A stretch of 64,000 bases of DNA from Amycolatopsis sp. NBRC 101858 (lineage in GTDB: Bacteria; Actinomycetota; Actinomycetes; Mycobacteriales; Pseudonocardiaceae). The notes beneath the pieces were generated by a model. It was not told the DNA's origin. It ran no database searches and saw only the letters and a program-made list of their open reading frames with translations. Where the stretch lies: contig NZ_BSTD01000004.1 of the NCBI RefSeq assembly GCF_030269325.1, positions 226,558-290,557 on the forward strand, in the 5' to 3' direction. The first letter of the stretch is position 1. Every line of letters starts with the position of its first letter. Positions 53,547-62,984 of the stretch are shown piece after piece. Made by a program: the position numbers and the translations under genes.

Positions 53547-54746
53547 ATGACCGAGGCAACGACACAGGAACAGCCCTTCCGCCGGCTGCGGTACTTCCAC
53601 GGCCAGCTGCTCACCGCGCGCGACTTCCAGCGCGAACAGGAGTACTTCCGCGAGAAACTGAAGCTGCGGATGCGCTGCCTGCTCGGCTACGGCGTGGTGT
53701 GCGGGCTCTTCGTGGAACCCGCTCCGCCGGGGGACCCGAAGGAGAAGACCGAACACCAGGCGAAGGTGCGCATCACCGCCGGGCTCGGCGTCGACTGCGA
53801 CGGCAACGAGGTGGTCGTGCCGGGCGGCTGCGCGATCGACCTGTGGGACGCGCTGCACGAGGACGAGCGCACCGGCACCACGACGGTGTGGATCGGCGTC
53901 GAGTACAGCGAACGCGCGGTCGAGCCGACGCGGACCGTCTTCAACTCCGCGTGCGCGGACACTTCGGACTGCGACTTCGGCTACACCGAAGAGACCTACT
54001 GCGTCCGGGTCACCACCAAGACGCCGCCGAAGGACGACCGCTGCGAGACCTGCTGCACCCCGTGCGAGCACAAGGTCCTGTGGCTGGCCCGGATCGACGA
54101 CGTCGACTTCGGCAAGCCGGTCCGCGAGGAGCAGATCCACCTGGACGTCCGGCGCTTCTTCGGCCGCCGCGTGCCGACCGTGATCACCGGCGTCAACTGG
54201 CGGCACGGCCACACCTACTCGGTGAACGAGGCGAAGGAGCTGCTCGGCACGCAGAAGAACTCGGGCGGCCTGGTCGTGCGGTTCTCCGACGGCGTCCGCG
54301 TCGACAGCCTGCGCCGCGGTGTGGTGGAGATCCAGGTGATCGAGGGCGGGGCCGGCCGCAACGCCGACACCTGGTACATGGGCGGCCAGTTCGAGGAGCC
54401 CACCGGCAAGGACGGCGAGTTCACCGACCACTTCCGCTACCGGCAGACGACCCGCGAGACGCTGCAGGACGGCGACCGCGTGCTGATCACCGTCCGGGCG
54501 GCGTTCATCCTCGACCACTGCTGCCGCCCGGTCGACGGCACCAACGTCGGCGGCCGGGTGCCCTTCATCGGCCGGGTGAAGGCCGACGCCGAGACCGAGA
54601 CCGACCACGGCCACGACCCGAAGCCCGAGCCCGAACCGACCGGCTGCCTGGTTCCGCCGACCGGCATCGGGCCGTGGACGTCCGGCACCGGTGCGGGCGG
54701 GGACGTCTTCGAGAGCTGGTTCTTCGTCACCGAGGAGCGTTCATGA
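53547..54746 (+). CDS. eCIS accessory protein, FHGQLL family, copy 1
   Basis: 399 residues. It begins with the module FRRLRYFHGQLLTARDFQRE and YFREKLKLRMRCLLGYGVVC, shared with the next two genes. A beta-rich domain follows (AKVRITAGLGVDCDGNEVVV) and a cysteine cluster near residues 135-175 (SACADTSDCDF, DDRCETCCTPCEHKV) that may bind zinc. The C-terminal third has Ig-like strands and a Glu/Pro-rich linker. Its role is unknown; position after the tail-I-like gene suggests a fibre, base-plate decoration or cargo adaptor. Confidence 0.75.
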   Translation: MTEATTQEQPFRRLRYFHGQLLTARDFQREQEYFREKLKLRMRCLLGYGVVCGLFVEPAPPGDPKEKTEHQAKVRITAGLGVDCDGNEVVVPGGCAIDLWDALHEDERTGTTTVWIGVEYSERAVEPTRTVFNSACADTSDCDFGYTEETYCVRVTTKTPPKDDRCETCCTPCEHKVLWLARIDDVDFGKPVREEQIHLDVRRFFGRRVPTVITGVNWRHGHTYSVNEAKELLGTQKNSGGLVVRFSDGVRVDSLRRGVVEIQVIEGGAGRNADTWYMGGQFEEPTGKDGEFTDHFRYRQTTRETLQDGDRVLITVRAAFILDHCCRPVDGTNVGGRVPFIGRVKADAETETDHGHDPKPEPEPTGCLVPPTGIGPWTSGTGAGGDVFESWFFVTEERS

Positions 54747-56761
54747 GCAAGCCTGACTGCGGGTGCGGGTGCGGTGGGTCGCCCGCCTTCCCGGCCGCGT
54801 TCGTCCGGCCGCGGTTCTTCGCCGGCCAGCTGCTCACCGAGGACGACCTGAGCCTGCTGACCGACTACGTGGCCGGGAAGGACCGGCTGCACAACCGGAT
54901 GCTGTCCGGCCCGGGTGTCGTGTGCGGGCTCGAGGTCACGTGCGACTCGTGCGCCGGCGGGACGGTCTCCGTCCACCCCGGGCACGCTCTCGACTGCTGC
55001 GGCAACGACATCGTCCTGTCCTGCAAGGAAAAGGTCGACGTGCAGGCGCTCGTGCGGGAGCTGCGGGTGTCCTCGCCGGGCGTCTCGTGCGGCGACCCGT
55101 GCGACGACGACCAGCGCCACTACGGGCTCTTCGTGCGGTACGAGGAGAGCATGGCCGACCCCGTCTCGCCGTTCGCGACCGAGGAGCCGTGCCCGGCGCC
55201 GGGCTGCGTGCCCTCGCGGGTCCAGGAGGGCTTCCGGTTCGTCGTCAAGTGCGACACCGCCGACGACCACCGGTACAACCCGGCCACCAAGCTGCTGGCG
55301 CAGATCGGGGACAAGGACGGCTACGAGCGCGTGCGGCTGCTGAGCCGGCGGCTCGAGCGCTACCTCGACCCGATGTCGGTCGCGGGCTCGTCCTCGACCC
55401 GGACGATCCGGTTCGACGACGCCGACGCCGTCCGGTACGCCGACAACCTCCGGCTGCTGCGCGACGGCGGCGAAGGGGTCCCGCAGCCGCCCGTGGCGCG
55501 GCAGCAGACCGAGTACGTGCGGGCCCTGGCGAGTGCCATCGCCCGGTACGACACCTATGACGCGGCGGGGCAGCAGGACCTGCAGGCCAAGCACGACCTC
55601 GGGGAGATCGACACGGCCCGCCAGGTGCTGGGCGCGGCGTGCGACCGGCTGGCGGGGGCGAACCCGGAGGAGGTGTGGCCGGAGCCGGCGCACCGGGCGG
55701 TCGCGCTGGCCGTCGTGGCCGAGGCGAGGAACCGGGTGGCGACCGCCGACCCGGACGCGCCGCTCGAGGTCCGCCTGCTGGCCCAGGGCACGCCGCTGGA
55801 CAACGTGCTGGAAGCGGAGTTCCGGGGCGATCTCGTGCGGATCCGGGAGTGGCTGCTCGGCCGGCTGGACCGGGTGGCCGGGGTCGCGGACTGCGGGCTG
55901 CACGACGACGTGCGCAAGGTCGCCGTCCCGCAGCCGCTGCCCATCCCGGAGCCGGACCCCGCGCAGCGGCTGGGGCTCGCCGGCCTGGGGCTGCTCGCGG
56001 ACGCGGCCGGGAAGCTGACCACCTGCGTGCGCCGGTTCGTCACCGACGCGGCCTGCTCGACGCTGAACCCGCCGTGCGTGGACTGCGCCGACGACGACGT
56101 GCTGCTCGCGCACCTGGAGCTCGACGGCTGCGACGTCGTGCGCGTGTGCTCGGCGACGCGCGAGCAGGTGCTGCCGGGCGGCTCGGCGTACGGCGAGTGG
56201 CTGCCGAAGCTCTACCAGCTGCGCCACCTCGCCGAGCAGGTGTGCTGTCAGCCGACGCCGGTGTACGAGCCGCCGGGTGTGCCGGCGTCGGGCCCGATCC
56301 CGCGGCCGTACGTGCCAGGACTGCTCGAACCGTGGCGGCAGCGAGGCCCGCTGGAGCAGATGTGGGACCTGCTGGTGACCCCGGCGCCGGGGGAGACCGT
56401 GCCCAAGCCCGTGCGCGACCAGGTGTACACGGTGCCCGCCGAGGTGACCGACAGCCTGCAGGAGATGACCGCGCTGCGGGGGCAGGTGAGCGACCTGATC
56501 GCGACCGTGGAGGCGTTGCGGGGACAGCTGGACACCGCGCGGGAGCAGGTGTCGAAGGTGCGGGAGGAACTGCCGGACCGGCTGTCCGACCGGCTGTCGG
56601 AACTGGAGAGCGTCCCCACCGCCGAACCCGGGTCGGAGCCGGAGCCGGCGGACGACGAGGAGCAGACGGTGAAGCCGAAACCGCCGCCGCGGCGGACCCG
56701 GTCGTCGTCGAGCCGGAGCGGCGGGGCCGCCCGCAAGCCGCGGTCGGGTGAGACGTCGTGA
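54743..56761 (+). CDS. eCIS accessory protein, FHGQLL family, copy 2, Cys-rich
   Basis: 672 residues, about 25 of them cysteine, which is very unusual for a cytoplasmic actinobacterial protein. Pairs and clusters occur at the start (DCGCGCGG), in CDSCAGG, LDCCGND, SCGDPCDD, then STLNPPCVDCADD and QVCCQPT. The N-terminal module RPRFFAGQLLTEDDLSLLTD with SGPGVVCGLEVTC corresponds to copy 1. A helical region (residues 280-420) and a coiled-coil stretch (ALRGQVSDLIATVEALRGQL) precede a Lys/Pro/Arg/Ser-rich tail. Metal binding is likely; function unknown. ATGA and GTGA overlaps on both sides. Confidence 0.75.
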   Translation: MSKPDCGCGCGGSPAFPAAFVRPRFFAGQLLTEDDLSLLTDYVAGKDRLHNRMLSGPGVVCGLEVTCDSCAGGTVSVHPGHALDCCGNDIVLSCKEKVDVQALVRELRVSSPGVSCGDPCDDDQRHYGLFVRYEESMADPVSPFATEEPCPAPGCVPSRVQEGFRFVVKCDTADDHRYNPATKLLAQIGDKDGYERVRLLSRRLERYLDPMSVAGSSSTRTIRFDDADAVRYADNLRLLRDGGEGVPQPPVARQQTEYVRALASAIARYDTYDAAGQQDLQAKHDLGEIDTARQVLGAACDRLAGANPEEVWPEPAHRAVALAVVAEARNRVATADPDAPLEVRLLAQGTPLDNVLEAEFRGDLVRIREWLLGRLDRVAGVADCGLHDDVRKVAVPQPLPIPEPDPAQRLGLAGLGLLADAAGKLTTCVRRFVTDAACSTLNPPCVDCADDDVLLAHLELDGCDVVRVCSATREQVLPGGSAYGEWLPKLYQLRHLAEQVCCQPTPVYEPPGVPASGPIPRPYVPGLLEPWRQRGPLEQMWDLLVTPAPGETVPKPVRDQVYTVPAEVTDSLQEMTALRGQVSDLIATVEALRGQLDTAREQVSKVREELPDRLSDRLSELESVPTAEPGSEPEPADDEEQTVKPKPPPRRTRSSSSRSGGAARKPRSGETS

Positions 56762-57885
56762 CCGGTCCGCTGCGCCCGGAGTTCCACGAAGGGCAGGTGC
56801 TCGCGGCCGCGGACCTGGCGGCGACCGTCAGCTACGCCCGCGCCGCGGCCGTCCGGCACGCGCGCCTGGCGCACGAGTGGGGCATCGCCGACGGGCTCGC
56901 CCTGACGACCGAGAACCGGACCGACCCGGCGACCGGCGCCCGCTTCGTCGAGGTGAGCGTGCAGGCCGGGCTCGCGGTCGACGGGACCGGCCGGGAGATC
57001 GTGGTGCCGGCACCGGTCGTGCTGTCGGAGGCGGACTTCGAAGCCGTCAACGGCGCCGACGGGCCGACGTCCGAGCCGTACCCGGTGTTCCTCACCGCCG
57101 CGGACCGCGCCCGGCCGGCGACCGGGCCCGCGTCGTGCGCCGGATCCGCCGGGCCGTCGCGCGTCGAAGAGTCGTACCAGATCCTCTTCAAGCGGCTCGG
57201 CGACGAGCGGCTGGTCGCCGACCAGCAGCCGCCCGCGGTGAACGCCGCTCCGGCCGCCCCGCCCGTCCCGTGGCTGGTGCTGCTGGGCTTCGTCCAGTGG
57301 ACCGCCGGTCACTTCACGGCGGCGGTCCCGGAAGCCCGCGACGTCGGCCCGCGGTTCGCCGGGGTGCGCGCGGACACCGTGGCGGCCCGGTCCGGCTCGC
57401 TGTCCCTGCGGACCCGGCCGCTGGCCGGCGAGGGCGAGCCGGCGCTGGTGCTGTCCGGATCGGACACCCCGGCGCTGGTCTACGGCCTGTACCGGGGAAC
57501 CGGCCAAGTCGACCCGCTGATGACGGTGGAGTCCAACGGGAACCTGACCATCGCCGGGAGCTTCTCCGGCCGGATCTCCGCGGGCAGCGTGCTGGCGACC
57601 TCCGGCAGCGCGACCGACGGCATGGTGCTGCCCCTGCCGGCCGGGGTGACGCCGGAGGAGGTCGCCGACGGCCGGGTGTCGCTGCACGTGTACGTGACCC
57701 CGCGCATCCCGCCGTCCGGCGCGGGGCTCACGGTGCCGGCGGAGGCCACTGTGGACGGTGACCGGCGGGTCCGGTGCCTGCTGCGGTCCTACGACCCCGG
57801 CACCGGCCCGGCGGTCACCGAACGGCCGGGTTCGGTCGACTTCCTGGTCCTGGCGACGGTCGCGGCGACGAGTGGGGGTGGCTGA
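56758..57885 (+). CDS. eCIS accessory protein, FHGQLL family, copy 3
   Basis: 375 residues with GTG start. The first module LRPEFHEGQVLAAADLAATV with ARLAHEWGIADGL aligns with the same region of copies 1 and 2, but the cysteine cluster is absent. The middle holds a long linker, and the C-terminal half has a fibre-like phase (NGNLTIAGSFSGRISAGSVL), a motif typical of tail fibre or needle repeats. It may be the receptor-binding or fibre component that is otherwise missing from this operon. Two bases separate it from the next gene. Confidence 0.7.
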   Translation: MTGPLRPEFHEGQVLAAADLAATVSYARAAAVRHARLAHEWGIADGLALTTENRTDPATGARFVEVSVQAGLAVDGTGREIVVPAPVVLSEADFEAVNGADGPTSEPYPVFLTAADRARPATGPASCAGSAGPSRVEESYQILFKRLGDERLVADQQPPAVNAAPAAPPVPWLVLLGFVQWTAGHFTAAVPEARDVGPRFAGVRADTVAARSGSLSLRTRPLAGEGEPALVLSGSDTPALVYGLYRGTGQVDPLMTVESNGNLTIAGSFSGRISAGSVLATSGSATDGMVLPLPAGVTPEEVADGRVSLHVYVTPRIPPSGAGLTVPAEATVDGDRRVRCLLRSYDPGTGPAVTERPGSVDFLVLATVAATSGGG

Positions 57886-57887
57886 GG

Positions 57888-58394
57888 GTGAGTGTTTTCG
57901 CGGTGTACGAGTCGAGCACCGGAGTCGTGGTGGGTGCGGTCAAGGCGATCGACGTCCCGGTGCCGGCGGTGGACGCGCTGGTCGGTACCGCGCTGCCGGT
58001 CCGCGCGGGCGCGGCCACCTTGTCGCTGCCGGGCCGGGAACTGGCCGTGCACGAGGCGGACGACCAGCCGGAGGTGTTCGTCGACCCCCTCGCGTACGGG
58101 GTCGTCCGGCCGCCGGGCCAGCCGCCCAAGCCCGCGCTGGCGAAACTGCCGGCGCTCGACCCGCCCACGTTCGACGGCGCCGGGCTGCTCGTCGCGCTGC
58201 CGGGGGACGCGGCCCAGGACACCGCGGTGTTCGCGCTGGTCTCCGAAGGGCAGGGGACGCTGCCGATCACCGGGACCATCACGAAGGACACCGGCCACGT
58301 GACGATCCCGGTCACGGTGAGCGCGGGCACGCACGCCGTGCTGCTGCTGGTGGCGGGCCGGGCGGGCCGGCTGGACGAGGTCGAGAAGCAGTGA
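57888..58394 (+). CDS. eCIS-associated hypothetical protein
   Basis: 168 residues with GTG start two bases after the previous stop. Beta-rich throughout (SVFAVYESSTGVVVGAVKAI, GHVTIPVTVSAGTHAVLLLV) with no recognised motif, no cysteine, no signal peptide. Stop overlaps the next gene (GTGA). It belongs to the operon by coupling, but its role cannot be assigned; a small structural or chaperone role is possible. Confidence 0.6.
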   Translation: MSVFAVYESSTGVVVGAVKAIDVPVPAVDALVGTALPVRAGAATLSLPGRELAVHEADDQPEVFVDPLAYGVVRPPGQPPKPALAKLPALDPPTFDGAGLLVALPGDAAQDTAVFALVSEGQGTLPITGTITKDTGHVTIPVTVSAGTHAVLLLVAGRAGRLDEVEKQ

Positions 58395-60085
58395 GCGCCC
58401 CCACCGGCGGCGAGATCACCGTGCACCGCTGCGCGGTGCGCGTGGTCCGGCGCGGTGGGTGGAGCTGGGGACCCGACCCGCGGGGGCTCGTCCAGCGCGT
58501 GCTCGACGCGCTGCCGGACCTGCTGGCCGCGGAGTTCGGCGAGCACCTCACCGGCGACGGCCCGGACCTGGAGATCACCGAGCCGGTGCGCCTGTCCGTC
58601 CGGCTGGCCGCACGCGGGGGCGGGGCGCTGGTGCCGGCGAATCTCGTCCTCGACCGGGCAGCGAGCGCGGACCCGCTGTCCGCTCCGGTCCCGACGCCGG
58701 TACCCGTGCCGGCGCCGGGGCCGGCCGGGCCATCCGTCGAACCGTCCACAACGGACCCCGCGACCGAGCTGCCCGTCCTCGCCGCGGACGTGCCGGCCCC
58801 GACGGTGGCCGCGTTGTTCGAGGAACTCACCGCACGGGACGAGCTGACCGCGTTGCTCGCCCTGCTCCCCGAGGAGACGGTGCGACGGTACCTGGCCGCG
58901 CTGCTCGCCGAGGACGCCGGCGAGCCGGCCGATCCGGGCACTCCGGGACCGGTGGCGGAACTTGCCCGTCGGCTGGCTCTCCCCGGGCCGCCCGTGACGC
59001 GCGCGGAACTCCTCGAGCTGCTGGGTTCGCCGCGCGGGGAAACCGGCGAGCAAACCGGTTCCGCCGCTGCGGTCGGCGAGAGCGCGTCCAGTGGGGTGAC
59101 CGCCGTCCCGAGACCGGCGGGGGAGACGAGGGTCGGCTCGGTGCTGCCGTTCCTCCTCGCGGGCCCGCTGGCGCGGACCGGCTACCTGGACGTGATCGGC
59201 CCGGCACTGTCCGGAGTGGACCTGCCCGGCGACGCCCCGCTGTTCGCCGCCGCACTGGCGTACCAGGTCCTGGGGGAGCCGCAGCGGGGCTGGCGGCGGA
59301 CGCCCGAGGACGACCTCGCGGCCGCGACGTTCGCGGGCCTCGAGTCGGTACCGGACCTGACCACCTTCGCCCGGCGGGCCGGCCCCGCACTGCCGGTGCT
59401 GGACGGCGTGCTGGCGCTGTCCCTGTGCCGCGGCCACGAACCCGGCGCTCCGCTGCTGGTCGCCGGCGTCGACGACGGCCTGCTGCTGGTCGACACCCCC
59501 GGCCTCTACCCGATGGCCTGGGTGTCCACAGTGGAGGGTCTGCTGCCGCACTGGGCGGCGTGCGGCCGGCCACCCGTCCTGGTCCGGGACGGCCCGCTGC
59601 CGCCGGCGTGCCTGCGGGAGCTGGCGGCGGCGGGCGTCCGGTTCCTGACGGACGCGCGCCCGCTGCGCGACGACCCGCTGACCCGGCTGCGGTCGCGGAC
59701 TCCACTGTGGACGACCGGCGGGGTCGAACCCCGGCTGGCGGCGGGATTGCCCGCCGAGCAGCTGGACGAGCTGACCCGCACCCTGTTCGCCGGCCACCGG
59801 GCGCTGCCCCTGGCCGGGGACCACGCGCTCGACCACAGCACCGCGCTCGCCGCGTCCCTGGCGCTGGGCGTGATCGCCGGGCAGCTGTGGGGCGGGGACA
59901 CGCCGGTCCTGACGCTGACCCGGTTCGCCGACCTGGAGGCCACGGTGCGGTTCGAGCGGGACGCGGTGCGCGTCAAGATCCCCCTGGGGCGCCGCCACGC
60001 GGACCTGTGGCGGGGTGGCGCCCTCGCCGACGTGCCGAACGTGGTCTGGCTGGGTGGCCGGACCCTGACCTTCTCCGGCGGCTGA
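58391..60085 (+). CDS. Putative eCIS tape-measure protein (Afp14/CIS_TMP-like)
   Basis: 564 residues with GTG start. The N-terminal ITVHRCAVRVVRRGGWSWGP with VLDALPDLLAAEFGEHL and the later FLLAGPLARTGYLDVIGPAL followed by AALAYQVLG resemble CIS tape-measure proteins of Afp14 type, which have the same ends separated by a variable, helical region. A Pro/Val-rich linker lies around residues 95-130. The last ~200 residues are more globular than usual and include TLFAGHRALPLAGDHALDHS. In such systems this protein sets particle length. The position just before the AAA+ ATPase agrees with Afp order. Confidence 0.55.
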   Translation: MSAPTGGEITVHRCAVRVVRRGGWSWGPDPRGLVQRVLDALPDLLAAEFGEHLTGDGPDLEITEPVRLSVRLAARGGGALVPANLVLDRAASADPLSAPVPTPVPVPAPGPAGPSVEPSTTDPATELPVLAADVPAPTVAALFEELTARDELTALLALLPEETVRRYLAALLAEDAGEPADPGTPGPVAELARRLALPGPPVTRAELLELLGSPRGETGEQTGSAAAVGESASSGVTAVPRPAGETRVGSVLPFLLAGPLARTGYLDVIGPALSGVDLPGDAPLFAAALAYQVLGEPQRGWRRTPEDDLAAATFAGLESVPDLTTFARRAGPALPVLDGVLALSLCRGHEPGAPLLVAGVDDGLLLVDTPGLYPMAWVSTVEGLLPHWAACGRPPVLVRDGPLPPACLRELAAAGVRFLTDARPLRDDPLTRLRSRTPLWTTGGVEPRLAAGLPAEQLDELTRTLFAGHRALPLAGDHALDHSTALAASLALGVIAGQLWGGDTPVLTLTRFADLEATVRFERDAVRVKIPLGRRHADLWRGGALADVPNVVWLGGRTLTFSGG

Positions 60086-60086
60086 G

Positions 60087-62153
60087 ATGAGCGGACTGGC
60101 GGTCGAGCACCTCCGGGTGCGCCTGGCGGAGCTGCACCAGGCGCTGCGGGTCGCCGTCGCCCGCCAGGCGGAGGCCGCGGCGCTGCTGACGCGCCCGGAC
60201 CTGACGCCGTTCTGCGTGACGGACGAGCAGGTCGACGCGCTGCTGGACCGCGTGGACGCCTTCACCGAGGCGATGACCGAGCCGCCCTCCGGGCCGAGCC
60301 CGGACCCGGAGTCCGAGCAGCACCTGCGCCGCCTGGCCGCGGCCCGCGGGGTGACGCTGCCGCTGGACGCCCTCGCGACCCGCTACGGCCTGTCCCGGGT
60401 CGAGCAGGACGCGCTGCTGCTGGTGGCCGCGCCGGAGCTGGACCCGGGCTACGAGCGCGTCTACGCGTACGTCGTGGACAACCTGAACCGGCGGGCGCCG
60501 TGCGTGGAGCTGCTGGTCACGGTCGTCGCGGAGACTCCGGCGGACCGCCTGGCCGCGCGCCGGGCGCTGGGCTCCGCGGGCCGGTTGCGCCGCTACGGCC
60601 TGCTGCAGGCGTACGGCGAAGCGCCGAGCGAGCCGGCCCGGGAGCTGGCCCTCGGCGGCGGCGTGTTCGAGTACCTGATGGGCTGGGGCGGTGACGTCGG
60701 GATCCTCGGCCACGACCCCGGCGAGGTGACCGGACCGGAGCGGCAGGTGGCGTCCCCGTACCTCCGCTCGGAGCGGCTGGGCACCCTCGGCCGCGCGCTG
60801 GCCGCGGGCGACGTCGACGTGGTCGGCCTGTGGGGGTGCCCGGCCGACAGCCAGATCGACGCGGCGCAGGCGCTGGCGGCCGCGGCCGGGAAGCCGCTGA
60901 GGCGCGTGACCGCCGACGTGGCGCAGGACCTGCGGACCGCGGCCGCCCTGGACGCGATCCTGTGGCTGCCGACGGACCGCGCGTACGACGAGGCGCTGGT
61001 GCGCTCGAGCGTGCCGCTGTGCCTGACGGGCACGAACCCGTGGCGCCCGCCCGGGTTGCTGGCTTCCCGCACGTACGCGGAGCTGACGATCCCGGCGCCG
61101 GACTTCCCGGAGCGCCGCGAGATGTGGTCGTCGGCGTTCCCGGTGCTGGATCCGGAGGTGCTGACGGACCTGGCCGCCCGCTACCGCATGAGCGGCGGCG
61201 AGCTTCGCGCGGTGGCGGCGGTCGCGGACGCCGGCGCGCGCCTGGCCGGCAACGGCCGCCCGGGCAGCGAGCACGTGGAGCCGGCGATCGCGACGGTGAC
61301 CCGGGGGCGCACGAGCGGGGTCGTGCAGGCGATCACCCCGCGCCGCACGCCGGACGACCTGGTGCTGCCGGAGGCCCAGCTGGGCCAGATCGGCGAGATC
61401 GCATCGGCGTTCCGCGCGTGGCCGCGCATCGCGGAGTCGTGGGGTTTCGCCCGGCGCGCGTCGACCGGCGGGGTGAAGGCGCTGTTCACCGGCGAACCGG
61501 GCACGGGCAAGACGATGTCAGCGGAGGTCGTCACCGGGATGCTGGGGCTCGAGCTGCTGAAGGTGGATCTGGCGCAGGTGGTGTCGAAGTGGGTGGGCGA
61601 GACGGAGAAGAACATGGAGGAGGTGTTCCGCCAGGCGGAGGACAGCCACGCGGTCCTGCTGTTCGACGAGGCCGACGCGCTGTTCGGCAAGCGCGGCGAG
61701 GTCAAGCAGGGGACGGACCGTTACGCCAACCTGGAGGTCGGCTACCTGTTGCAGCGCCTCGAAGCGAGCGACGGCCTGATCATCTTGACGAGCAACCTCA
61801 AGGAGAATATCGACGCGGCGTTCACCCGCCGGTTCCACTTCGTGGTCCACTTTCCCCGGCCGGGGCTGGCGGAGCGCCGTCGCTTGTGGCAGCTGGCATT
61901 CCCCCCGGAGGCGCCGTTGGCCCCGGAGGTCGACCTGGAGGCGTTGTGCCGCTTGGACATGACGGGAGCGGGCATCACGTCGGCGGCCCGCACGGCGGCT
62001 CTTGCTGCGGCTGACTCAGCTTGCGAGTCGATCTTGATGCGGCACGTGGTCCTCGGGGTATCGCGGCAGTTCCAGCGGGAGGCTCGGTTGTTCCGCCCGG
62101 CCGAGCTGGGCCGGTATGCTGGGCTTCTGACCGAGGGGAGTTCCCATGCCTGA
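60087..62153 (+). CDS. eCIS AAA+ ATPase (Afp15-like)
   Basis: 688 residues. A variable N-terminal part (about 1-430) precedes one full AAA+ domain: Walker A GEPGTGKT at 469-476, Walker B VLLFDEADALFGKRG (D527, E528), sensor 1 LTSNLKENI and arginine finger RRFHFVVHFP. A degenerate second P-loop-less domain may lie in the N-terminal half (VVGLWGCPADSQIDAAQALA). Afp15/Pvc15 ATPases are needed for particle assembly or cargo loading. TGAGATG joins it to the upstream gene. Confidence 0.92.
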   Translation: MSGLAVEHLRVRLAELHQALRVAVARQAEAAALLTRPDLTPFCVTDEQVDALLDRVDAFTEAMTEPPSGPSPDPESEQHLRRLAAARGVTLPLDALATRYGLSRVEQDALLLVAAPELDPGYERVYAYVVDNLNRRAPCVELLVTVVAETPADRLAARRALGSAGRLRRYGLLQAYGEAPSEPARELALGGGVFEYLMGWGGDVGILGHDPGEVTGPERQVASPYLRSERLGTLGRALAAGDVDVVGLWGCPADSQIDAAQALAAAAGKPLRRVTADVAQDLRTAAALDAILWLPTDRAYDEALVRSSVPLCLTGTNPWRPPGLLASRTYAELTIPAPDFPERREMWSSAFPVLDPEVLTDLAARYRMSGGELRAVAAVADAGARLAGNGRPGSEHVEPAIATVTRGRTSGVVQAITPRRTPDDLVLPEAQLGQIGEIASAFRAWPRIAESWGFARRASTGGVKALFTGEPGTGKTMSAEVVTGMLGLELLKVDLAQVVSKWVGETEKNMEEVFRQAEDSHAVLLFDEADALFGKRGEVKQGTDRYANLEVGYLLQRLEASDGLIILTSNLKENIDAAFTRRFHFVVHFPRPGLAERRRLWQLAFPPEAPLAPEVDLEALCRLDMTGAGITSAARTAALAAADSACESILMRHVVLGVSRQFQREARLFRPAELGRYAGLLTEGSSHA

Positions 62154-62442
62154 GCTGGTACCCCCGCAGACGAAGCCGGCGGCCCCGGTGACGGCGCAGG
62201 AGTTGCGGACTGCCTCTGCTTCCGATCGCGGCCACCAGAAGCTCGTCCTGGTGCCGGCGGTGGTCGGGAATGCGCAGGCTGCGAAGACGGCGATGGATGG
62301 GTCGTCCAAGACGGTGCCGTCGCATTTGGCGTCCACGATGGCGGCTGGGCAGGACCGAGTGGGGAATGCGGCGATCGCCGGGGCGGCGATGCGGGTGGTC
62401 CCGATGGCTGTACCGAAGAAGGACACCTGCTCCGGCTGTTGA
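62146..62442 (+). CDS. Small hypothetical protein at the end of the injection operon
   Basis: 98 residues, overlapping the ATPase gene by eight bases, so clearly part of the same unit. Ala/Val-rich with helix-breaking Pro and Gly (PAAPVTAQELRTASASDRGH, then AKTAMDGSSKTVPSHLAST), ending KKDTCSGC, a terminal CxxC. GC falls compared with the ATPase gene. It does not look like a PAAR tip. It may be a capping, chaperone or cargo-linking protein; no function can be given. Confidence 0.6.
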   Translation: MPELVPPQTKPAAPVTAQELRTASASDRGHQKLVLVPAVVGNAQAAKTAMDGSSKTVPSHLASTMAAGQDRVGNAAIAGAAMRVVPMAVPKKDTCSGC

Positions 62443-62491
62443 CGGGTGTTCGAGAGCCGATGCGACATGTGCCATGTCCACCGGGGCTGGG

Positions 62492-62905
62492 TCAAAGTCG
62501 GTCACCCCACGTGGGCGGTGCTTCGTCGTCGAGCTGCTGACGGTCGAGCTCTTCGCCGATCGCGCGGTCCTTTGCCTCATCCTCCGGTGTAGCGATCCGC
62601 CACTTGTACGGCCCGATGATGGTGAGCATGTTGGCCACCGGTTCACTCACTCGCACCGGCTCCAACCGCCTTTTTTCGGCTGCCTCGAGGAATCGGATGT
62701 CTTCGATTCTGGTTTCCAGCAAGTAGTCCTCGCCCCATTGGAACAAGCCGACAATCATGCCGAGCAGGTTCGAGACGTAGGCGGGGGCGAACTCGTATTC
62801 ACCCTCGGCGAACTTGATGTTGAACGCGCCTTCGATCGACTTTCTCACGTCGTCGAGTGAGTCGGATGCTCTCGTTCGCACCGAGAACTCGAGTACCTTG
62901 GGCAT
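62492..62905 (-). CDS. Candidate immunity protein for the toxin gene
   Basis: 137 residues, start at ATG 62905 with GGAGG upstream. Features: PKVLEFSVRTRASDSLDDVR, then APAYVSNLLGMIVGLFQWGE and DYLLETRIEDIRFLEAAEKR, ending in an acidic tail (PEDEAKDRAIGEELDRQQLD). Small, acidic and 79 bases downstream of a toxin-like gene on the same strand, the usual layout of a toxin-immunity pair. GC is about 57-60 percent. I know no named family for it; the immunity role rests on context. Confidence 0.55.
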   Translation of the reverse strand: MPKVLEFSVRTRASDSLDDVRKSIEGAFNIKFAEGEYEFAPAYVSNLLGMIVGLFQWGEDYLLETRIEDIRFLEAAEKRRLEPVRVSEPVANMLTIIGPYKWRIATPEDEAKDRAIGEELDRQQLDDEAPPTWGDRL

Positions 62906-62984
62906 CAAACCTCCGGGCTCGGTATCGTGGTCATCCCGGTCGGGCAGTCTACGCTAGGTCGTTGCCGTGGTCGCACGCTGATCA

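Noticed and set aside
62146..62442. PAAR spike-tip protein
   Set aside because: Size is right, but the regularly spaced Pro-Ala-Ala-Arg motifs and the metal-binding His/Cys pattern are missing.
62461..62480. Terminator hairpin GACATG-TGC-CATGTC between convergent operon ends
   Set aside because: Only a six-base stem of moderate stability without a U-run; too weak to call.
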